From contig OX442318.1 of the NCBI GenBank assembly GCA_949358305.1, forward strand, positions 1,846,501 to 1,910,500: DNA of 64,000 bases, given 5' to 3'. Every line of letters starts with the position of its first letter. Position 1 is the first letter of the stretch. The position numbers were made by a program, and so were the translations under genes. This stretch comes from Strigamia acuminata. Taxonomy: Eukaryota; Arthropoda; Chilopoda; Geophilomorpha; Linotaeniidae. Under the pieces are notes generated by a model. That model had not been told where the DNA came from. It saw nothing but the letters and a program-made list of their open reading frames with translations, and made no database searches. Shown piece after piece: positions 56,901 through 64,000 of this stretch.

Positions 56901-59900
56901 TTCAATTAAATATATAGTAATCGTTAGTTGTGTGTAGTATTTGTTTCATTAATGTTTCTGGTGCAGTTTTTTCCGCTCTTTCGTTTGGTGTTAAGTTTTT
57001 GACGATCCGAGCCTGCGTTCTCGAGATATTTGCTAGATTATGTAAAATTTTGCAAGTTTTCTAAAATTTTGTTAGATTTTGTAAAATTTTGCTAGATTTG
57101 AGAAGTATGGTACGAAAAGTACTGTGTATCTGTACCAGTACCGCTGCAGAAATCCACACAATCTGAAATTCTGATATGACTACAGTAGTGCAATCAAACT
57201 TGGTAAATTGGGACAAACATTTATTTAAAATGCAAATATCTCGAATGAAAGCTCGGATTGTTAAAAACTAAACAGCAAACGAAAGAGCAAAAAAAAAATG
57301 CACTAGAAACATTAATGAAACAATACTACCCGCCACTAACGATTAATATACTGTATATTTAATTGAACAATACAAACATATTTTTAGACCCCCGTGGTAA
57401 CCCTCGTCGCATTGTCGGGCCGCTTTTATGTGGGCCACCCGGTATATTCTTTCGCCATGCCGCTGCCAATGTTGAAAGCGCGGCATGAATTTCCATGAAT
57501 TTTGACGTGTCGCGCCAGGTAATACCAAATGTCGCGCCAGGCCATACCACCGGCATGATCAATAGCGACATCAATACCTAAATGTCGCGCTATTTCATAA
57601 AATTGGGCGTAAACTTTACGGTGTCGCGTCAGGCCATAACACCGGCAAGATTAATAGCGACATCGCGCCTCTGCATTTTTGCCGGCAGCAGCAAGATTGG
57701 TTGGCGCGAATTCGTGTGTCGTGCCAACCCATGTCGCGCGTGGTACGTAACACCTGATTTCTGAACACACTGTTAACTGGTTAACCCTAATGGTGCGGAC
57801 AGCGGTTTGGTCACAGATGGATTGCAGTTTCAACCAAGCAATAGGATTGTCATAAGATACTGACCCCTAGACACTGAAAACAGATCTAAGATCTCTTAAT
57901 CTAGTGTTGTGCATCCAGCGCGGTTTGGGCATTCTCGTGCCGTCATGGCGTTCGTTGATTCTTACAATTTTGCATAGTAAGCTTTTCTTATATTATTTGT
58001 GCATTCTAAAAATTTAATTGCTTACTCCACCCCATGTTTTTTTCATCCCATCTACGTATCGCCCACTATCTGCAGAGTTCTTCCATAATTGGAGTGAATT
58101 GTTTGCGAATGCCGATTTAGGGTGGAGTAAATCAAAAAGTTGGTAAGTAGTGTCAACTGAACCAAGCGCTGTTGATAATGCCAACTTAGCCTTAATTATG
58201 TTAAGATTATCTGGACAACTGACAATGACTGGAAAATGGATAAAATCATCTCTTATTAGGCTGACAGTTTTGACGAGTTGAAAATCAAAATAAGTGATAA
58301 TTTGATTGTAGACGTTGTAAACGGAAATGAGGCTCAAAATTAGGAAAACTGACTTTTTCAGATTCTGATCGACCGAGGATATTTTTCGTGTTTTTTGATT
58401 TTTTTCAAGAATTGTCTCAATTTTGTGTTTCAATTCAGAATTGGCCTTTGTCAGTTTTCTGAACTTCATAAACGGCTTTTTGCAGCTCTGAATAAATATT
58501 TCAACAAGTGTTAAACAAGACATTCCGAAGTAAAGTCCGATGTTTCCACCAATGTCGCACAGCAAAGAGATTATGTCATACGAAATTCTTTCTAGCAACG
58601 TTCGAATGTAATTATTGACAACAAAAACATCCAGAGCAGTCTCAGAACTAGGAAATTCTTCATAGGTAGTGCATAGTTTTGTTACTTCGCATAATTCGAC
58701 ACATTTGCAATGTTTTCTTACATCAGTTGAACGGATAAAGTTGGACAACATTATGTATTGCTGTCTTAGGTCAGTGTCATTGCATTTCGATAGGTAGCTT
58801 GTTTCGTAAAATGGATATCTAAAAAATAAGTTAAGTTATGTTTGGTTTTTGATAAAACACTTGTGCCTAAGCTACCTGCAAGTAATATTTTCTAGGAGAC
58901 AAGAACGCAAGCAGCCAATTAAGTCGTTGTCGCAAGGATTTCGTTTTGTGTTGATGAAGTTATACTGAAACATGAGTTATGATTGTGAATAACAATTAAA
59001 TTAAAACATAATAAGGAGAATTTAAAGATGATAATATTTGTTGTACAGTCCAACTTCGATAGAAAGAATTGGAATGAACTCGAGAAATCTGTTATAACAA
59101 GCTACAGTGTAATCTCTGTAGCCCGGACATACCACCGATCGGACAGCTCTGTGGTCCAGACAGTTTGGAGGTGCTACCCAGCAATATTAAATCCCCTCTC
59201 CCCATCTGGACAGCCCCATAGTCCGGACAATCCACAAAAACCAAAACCACGACTGGAGTGGTTTATGCCGTGATGACAAATGTAATAAACACTTTCAGGA
59301 GAAGCAACCATCTTCAAAAATGTGGCCAAATGCTAAAGTATGCTTAACTAGAGGAGGAGGGGGGGGGGTCACAACCACAATTTGTTGGTTAAATGAATGA
59401 ATAGGAATTTTTATGCATCGTGAGCTTGCGCGATTGCGACGCAGAAACGCTACAACAAATGGGCCTAAAAACGAACACATTCACGGTTATGCACGTTTTC
59501 GCGGACTATTTTGGCCGTTTTTGTAAATGTTATAAACGGCATAAACCGAAACTTTGAATGGTCTTACTTTTTGCAAAGTAGTTGAGGCAACGGTTTTGTA
59601 TCTTAGATTTTGAACACCTCTGGTGTTTCCCATCACTCTGATTTCAACTGTTTCTTCATATGTAAGATGTGCTACTGGTGACGAATCTATCAATACCTTT
59701 AAATTTAAAAAAATAAATTGAGCACTTTCAATTAAACTAGAAAATTACAATTACAGTGTTAGCTCTGTAGCTCGGACACCTCCCTACCGGACAGGTTTGG
59801 AGGTCAAAAAAATTACAGAAGTGGAAAAATCACTAATTCTTTTTTTTCTGAAAATTAATTAATGAGGTTAACTTTTATTTCTCAAAAACTTTTTTTTCTT

Positions 59901-61137
59901 ATTTTTAATGTCTAAATACAAATAGTTTTTCAATTATTATTAAGATAATTTAATATTTATAACATAAAACACCCTTAATGGGAGCGCCGTACACTGCTTT
60001 GCCATCTGTTTGCACTAGGTGGCGTATTAAAATTAGTCCTAAAACATGTGCTTTTACCAGGAAAAATGTGATTGCACCAGGAAAAATGTGATTGTGCACA
60101 TGTGCAGAAGGGTTTTTGAAAAGAAGTCAGAAATGACAGACCATGGCTGCACATGTGTAGTACCGGTATTAGCCATGGCTATGGGAAGGTTAGGCAAGTA
60201 TGGTGTGATTTTAGTGAGCTCCATTGAATAAACATTCTGATCTTAACTGCGAACAAGCCCATGGTGTACCATATTGAAAATAATATTAAAACATTCAATA
60301 ATAAGTCATTTTATTTAACTTATTTTTGTATGCACCTACTATTGAATGATATAATCAGAATATTTTAGATAAATTAAAGTCTTACATAAGCTTCACTACA
60401 AAATTTGGGAAATTGTAGTTTGATAACCATCTTGTGATTTACATTTCCAAATTGAAGTTGCAATGCTAAAAAGGAACTTTAAAATAATAAACGTGCAAGT
60501 ATTTCTTTACTTTTCTAACTTACGGCTTGAAACTTGAGCAACAGGCCGTACAAGAGTGAGAAGGTTTTTAATTGTAAGATTACTGCATAATTTTCCCTGT
60601 AAAGGCATTTGATTATTTGTTGGTAAAAAAAATGGAGAAATTAAGATTTACCATTGCAAAATAAGCATCGGTTATGTAACTAGTTGTTCGCAAATATTGT
60701 AGACTCTCTTGAACAGTGTACTCACTGTGCTTTCTGTTCAAGTAATTAATCCCTCCACAAAAGTCTTTTATGTATTTTTTGTCACTGCTTGCTGCCTCGA
60801 AATTGTTATATTCTTGCGTAGTAGGTGGGAAAATATAAACATTTGGAAAAGCGCCATGTCTGATTTCGATTAAGTATGCATCAACTGTAGTTGGTTCAGT
60901 CGAATAGTACAAAATTCGTTCTCCTGTTTGCAAAACACACACTATCAAATTGATAATGAGCAAGGTAAAAAATAGAATAGACATCTTTTTTTTCTTTTTT
61001 GAAATGTTTTCCAGAGATTTGATAAATGCTGGTATCTCCGATTGCTCTGCCATCAAATTGCCAACGAGGTGTCGCATTTTTCGTTCTCGACGTTGTTGGA
61101 TTCGCTCAAATGGTCGAATCAGTTTGTGTTCATGCAT
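53918..61137 (-). CDS. Two-unit (fused) DEG/ENaC channel protein, copy 4, intact
   Basis: Most diverged complete copy, about 788 residues. Exons: 60652-61137, 60524-60596, 60386-60465, 59568-59696, 58876-58964, 58026-58818, 55550-55628, 55405-55493, 55249-55344, 55083-55192, 53918-54260. All junctions are GT-AG and keep the phase pattern of copy 1; exon lengths differ by multiples of three (exon 4 is 24 bases shorter). Unit 1: KKKKKMSILFFTLLIINL as TM1, RHGAFPNVYIFPPT, then DIGGNIGLYFGMS in TM2. Exon 6 continues through a basic linker into SVFLILSLISVYNVYN and FPVIVSCP of unit 2. Unit 2: FGMCTMF, CKCAARC, and LTGLS in TM2, with a stop 10 residues later. Unlike copies 1 and 3, unit 2 keeps a normal Gly-x-Ser filter. 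Introns 3, 4, 6 and 10 carry inserted elements. Start at 61137 is the conserved M-x-E-H-K. Confidence 0.85.
54338..54612. mobile_element. TIR element in intron 10 of copy 4
   Basis: GCGCTGTGATTGGTT and GTTCGACG-like ends recur inverted at about 54565-54612. Contains a run of 13 or more G (near 54460). No coding; target duplication not clear. Confidence 0.5.
54640..54890 (-). repeat. Dispersed ~300-bp repeat, copy iv
   Basis: Contains GGCCTTTAATCCATTGTCTA and GCAACCGCTCATGG; the most diverged of the five copies. In intron 10 of copy 4. Confidence 0.5.
55755..56105 (-). repeat. Dispersed ~300-bp repeat, copy v
   Basis: Begins TGTGACTGGATATTGTCTTA; contains TGAGCCCCATGGGTGACGTG and TGTAGCCACTCATGG. 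In intron 6 of copy 4. Confidence 0.6.
56570..56750. repeat. Palindromic GTTATTCGTTGTAGCGAC repeats
   Basis: The word and its complement occur four times within 180 bases, interleaved with TTGGCGCGAC. Related GTCGCGCCA words recur at 57510-57740. Possibly ends of a small element; not classified. Confidence 0.5.
56834..57442. mobile_element. Tc1/mariner-like palindromic MITE
   Basis: Ends CCGGGTGGCCCACATAAAAG inverted, TA on both sides, arms similar for well over 100 bases. 609 bp, no coding. In intron 6 of copy 4. Confidence 0.8.
59105..59280. mobile_element. pogo/Tigger-like terminal sequence, intron 4 of copy 4
   Basis: TA followed by CAGTGTAATCTCTGTAGCCC and GGACAG words, like the CAGTG..CTCTGTA.TCGGA ends of pogo/Tigger elements. 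A second one is at 59754-59810 (CAGTGTTAGCTCTGTAGCTC). Confidence 0.45.
59754..59810. mobile_element. pogo/Tigger-like terminal sequence, intron 3 of copy 4
   Basis: TA followed by CAGTGTTAGCTCTGTAGCTC; same orientation as the end at 59105. Opposite end not found. Confidence 0.4.
59800..60195. mobile_element. Rearranged copy of the 44910-45338 TTAA MITE
   Basis: Shares GAAAAATGTGATTGCACC, GCACATGTGCAGAAG and the end CCATGGCTATGGGAAGG with 44910-45338. The left part is inverted relative to that copy. In intron 3 of channel copy 4. Confidence 0.55.
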
Positions 61138-61249
61138 TATGCTATAAATCGAAATTCATAATAAGTAAATCAAAAGGAATGCAGAGCACACAATAACTGT
61201 AAGACAATTTATTTGAATTACTAATCATAACATACTAATTACAATACAC

Positions 61250-61960
61250 AGGGTTTTTCAGAATTCGTGTTACACAGAAATAGGGGGTGTAGAGGGGGAC
61301 CAAGAGATCACGTTTCCACTAATAAAAAATTCCATAAAAAAATTTCTCACTTTGTCACAGCCCCCAAAGACAATCGAAAATTTCAAATATTGCTCGTCAC
61401 GCGTATCGCCGGCGTTTGCTAGGTTAAAGCGCAATTCTCAAATAAAAACACACAATCGGTAGCCAACAGCATAAGTTTATTACTAGAGCAATGTTAATGG
61501 AGGCATCCATTACAAAAAGTGGAAATGATGTCATTAATGATGACTATGTGACCAGAAAACAACTCCAGAAAAAATAGTTCTGGATCAGTGAGCCAGAACT
61601 ATTTAATTGGAGTTGTTGCTCAGCATCCAGTTGTTTATCATATCCCTACATGAGCTTTTTCACTCAAAAGGTCTACTAGGACCCAAAAAGAGTACAGATT
61701 TGGGACAATTACCATGGTTAATCAGCTGACTATGGAAGCTTATAATTTTAGACAATTATTAAGCTCACTTTAGGCCAAAATGTAAAATAGCTTATTCATG
61801 TTCTCCTCTTGTTAGTTTTCTCAATTCATCAGAATTTTGTCAAGCTATGTCTAGCGTTTGAGCAGTCCGAACGTACATGTTATATTTTCAATTATTTCAG
61901 TTAATGCTTGACATTTGTAATTAGTGAACGAATCAGCAGCTTGGAGGGACCTTGCCGCCA
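61250..61960. other. Intergenic, no gene seen
   Basis: No recognised coding sequence. The only structure is an inverted repeat at 61558-61617: AACAACTCCAGAAAAAATAG and, nine bases after GTTCTGG, its near-complement, giving a hairpin of about 25 pairs. Confidence 0.4.
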
Positions 61961-61968
61961 ATTGGGAT

Positions 61969-62787
61969 TGTCGCATCCTACTTGGTGTAGGTTTAAATAG
62001 CGCTAACGTGTAATACTTTATCTGTGATCAATTATGCAAATACCCAAATGAAAACTAAATGTATGTAAATGAACAAGTAATTTATTCAATTGGCTTGAAG
62101 GCCTTAAAATACACTCAGTATAAAACTAGAGTCGACTTGGTCAGAGTCGAACAAAGGATTTCTCAAAATGGCGTCGTCAGTTCCGCATGGTTGGCGGGAC
62201 AATGGCGGCGTCTCGAGTTGTCGTTAATTCGTCACGGATTCGTCGTTCACGGACGCGGTGGAATGCTCTCTCGAGTCTTCTATCCGTGCCTGTTGTCTAG
62301 GGGTTGGTTTAGCGTCGCAGAGGCCTCGTTTAGGAACTAGGGGTTCCTAACAAAGCACACGGACGCTTACTTTGGTGAATAATCGTAAGGGCGATTATTC
62401 TGGGTGATTTCACAAGGGCTATTCTCTTGCTTTCGCCGGAATAGCTCTCAAGTGACTTCGTGAGAGTTACAGTTGCACTTTACTCAGCGATCCTCGATCA
62501 ATCCTAACTTGTATTTGAAGTTGGCCTGACGGTGAGGTAGTTGCTGTGTTCTTGGTGTCGTTTGTGTAAGTTCTGCCTTTTAGGCAGGAAACACAGCCTT
62601 TTATGCACTGGGGTGAAGGGCCGGCGATCAACCAATGGGGGCTGACCACCAGCCGCTTCCTTCCCCTCGGGGCACACACCTGCTAGGGGGAGGTGGAGCC
62701 AACTCAGGGGGAACGACTCTTCAATCATAGTGACTCAGAGGGAAAGTATCCACTTTGGGGGGACACTTATCCAACTGGGTCACCACA
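61969..62787 (-). mobile_element. Solo LTR
   Basis: 819 bp with TG..CA ends (TGTCGCATCC..CACCACA) and a GGAT duplication on both sides (61965-61968, 62788-62791). Minus-strand promoter GCATAAAAGG at 62597-62606 and poly(A) signal at 62081-62086 in the right order. Much richer in GC than its surroundings. No internal region, so it arose by LTR-LTR recombination. Confidence 0.65.
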
Positions 62788-63002
62788 GGATTAAATCCTG
62801 TCATTAGGTAAGGAGAAACCATTCTTTGGTTTCTCCAACTCTATCTCCCCTTGGGAAAAGGTCGAAGAGTTGTCCGCAGAAGGGGTTGACCATTTTGCAC
62901 GATTTTTCCAATTCAAATCCAGCTCGGTTGCACAGAGAGATGATTGGAGCGGTCAGTGATTTGTTGCTAATTGATTGATTGATTGTTTTTCCCTTTTTTT
63001 AG

Positions 63003-63151
63003 TTAATTGTGTAAATTTGTTTCGGCCATAGTGCGGTATAAAGTGGCTAGATCTAAGATTGAGACAATGAAATTCCAAATTTCCTATTATTATCGACCGT
63101 TGTGGAGTTTAGGCGCGAACTGGCAGATTTAAGCAATTTAATGAGTTACCG
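63003..63151 (+). ncRNA. Conserved spliced non-coding exon, copy 3
   Basis: CCCTTTTTTTAG before and GTAAGTAAG after; shares GTTTAGGC..AACTGGCAGATTTAAGCAATTTAA with the other two copies. By analogy a fifth channel copy may follow beyond 64 kb. Confidence 0.35.
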
Positions 63152-63378
63152 GTAAGTAAGTTTCTTTTTCTTTTTATTTTCCACACTTTTACAGTCCCTG
63201 ATGGGCGAAATTGTGTTGTGGAGCAATGGGAACAGAGTTGGAGTTTGGGTAAAGGGGCATGTATACTAACATTTCATAGTTTGACTGACAGGACTTAAAC
63301 GATTAATTCCTTAAGCAATATTTTGATAGAATTTTGAAAATATCGTTTTTTTTCTTTGGCTTTCTGTACTGTACTTAC

Positions 63379-63458
63379 AGTTTCGAAGTTGCATTTCGTG
63401 GATCCGTGGCACTCGATCTGTTTTGTATTTCCACTGCAATGCATTATGTTGATGTTGT
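63379..63458 (-). other. Possible Cys-rich exon
   Basis: An 80-base minus-strand block with a CAG acceptor and GTAAGT donor, open in the phase used by 80-base exon 3 of the channel genes; it reads MHCSGNTKQIECHGSTKC. The match in length and phase may be chance, since the sequence does not align well with exon 3. Confidence 0.2.
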
Positions 63459-63543
63459 CTGTCGGGAGAGTTTTTTAAAATCAATGACAGCTTAAATAAA
63501 TTATCATACTGGTACGAGTCAAATTAATAGTAGTAATCACCAG

Positions 63544-63804
63544 TTGGATGTCAGGAAACCAATCATTAAAAATGTTTTGAAAGAGATTCGTCAGAAGAAA
63601 CCAATCATTAAAAATGTTTTGACAGAAGAAGAAATAATGATGTTTAATGACTATGTTGTGCACGTTTCTTCTCCAAACATGTTGTTGAAAATCTCTATTG
63701 ACATTTTTCGTGTCAGCATATTCTACGACTCAAAATGCCATTTTTGTTTTTGTGAATTTTATGAATTTCAGATAAAGTCATTAAATTTTGTTAACAAATT
63801 ATGA
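63544..63804 (+). CDS. Unknown small ORF, recurring block
   Basis: 86 residues. An internal duplication (KPIIKNVL twice) is followed by EEIMMFNDYVVHVSSPN and KCHFCFCEF. The block at 34370-34550 keeps this frame from the second half to the same stop, with several amino-acid changes but no stop. That could mean a real exon or simply recent common origin. No family recognised. Confidence 0.3.
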   Translation: MDVRKPIIKNVLKEIRQKKPIIKNVLTEEEIMMFNDYVVHVSSPNMLLKISIDIFRVSIFYDSKCHFCFCEFYEFQIKSLNFVNKL

Positions 63805-64000
63805 AAAAGTATTGAAATTTGTACGTTTTTGTTTGGGGCTCCATGCTGTACAATTTAAATGTCAACGGATATTGAGTCGCATCTTTAGGCAGAAGGAGCT
63901 TGAAATATAAATGCTGCAAGTATTTTCCCAATTGCGCATGATCTAAACGGGCTTCAGTGTAATTTATTTGGTTATAATAGTTAGTATCGAAGCTTTAAGT

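Overview
The window is AT-rich, intron-bearing animal DNA. The cellular genes recognised belong to the DEG/ENaC (degenerin / epithelial Na+ channel / pickpocket) family, and the mobile DNA includes Ty1/copia, Ty3/gypsy, piggyBac-like, Tc1/mariner/pogo-like and unclassified elements. I infer an ecdysozoan, probably an arthropod; the species cannot be fixed from sequence alone.

The backbone is a tandem cluster of four DEG/ENaC gene copies, all on the minus strand: copy 1 (2425-6249), copy 2 (18881-33670), copy 3 (41904-49175) and copy 4 (53918-61137), plus exon relics near 35.6 and 51.4 kb. Splice sites, reading frame and comparison among copies give the same 11-exon model each time. The key point is that every copy encodes TWO DEG/ENaC units in one polypeptide. 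Exon 6 runs without a stop from the second membrane segment of unit 1, through a Lys/Arg-rich linker, into the first membrane segment of unit 2. Intron phases after exons 1-5 (0,1,0,0,2) repeat after exons 6-10, so a whole intron-containing gene was duplicated and fused. Copies 1 and 4 are intact on this model (about 796 and 788 residues). Copy 2 has two transposons inside coding exons. Copy 3 has a lost splice donor and a nonsense codon.

Between and inside the genes lie mobile elements. 7.5-16.4 kb: a perfect 30-bp minisatellite, a frame-broken Ty3/gypsy gag-pol, and an inverted-repeat element whose arms carry a 157-188 bp satellite (274 bp at one spacing) and whose core holds a Ulp1-type protease relic. 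22.5-30.5 kb: a young LTR element (two 1426-bp LTRs) with no gag-pol but TATA-box/ORF cassettes. 36.2-41.3 kb: a nearly intact copia element with identical target-site duplications, a PBS matching initiator tRNA-Met, and a frame break in the protease. 43.0-45.5 kb: a four-deep nest of elements, one carrying a RING-finger relic. 61.97-62.79 kb: a solo LTR.

Short non-gene structures recur in step with the channel copies: a spliced non-coding exon on the plus strand 3' of the genes (three copies) and a dispersed ~300-bp repeat (five copies). A 5' UTR exon is seen upstream of copies 1 and 2. No tRNA, rRNA or CRISPR array was found.
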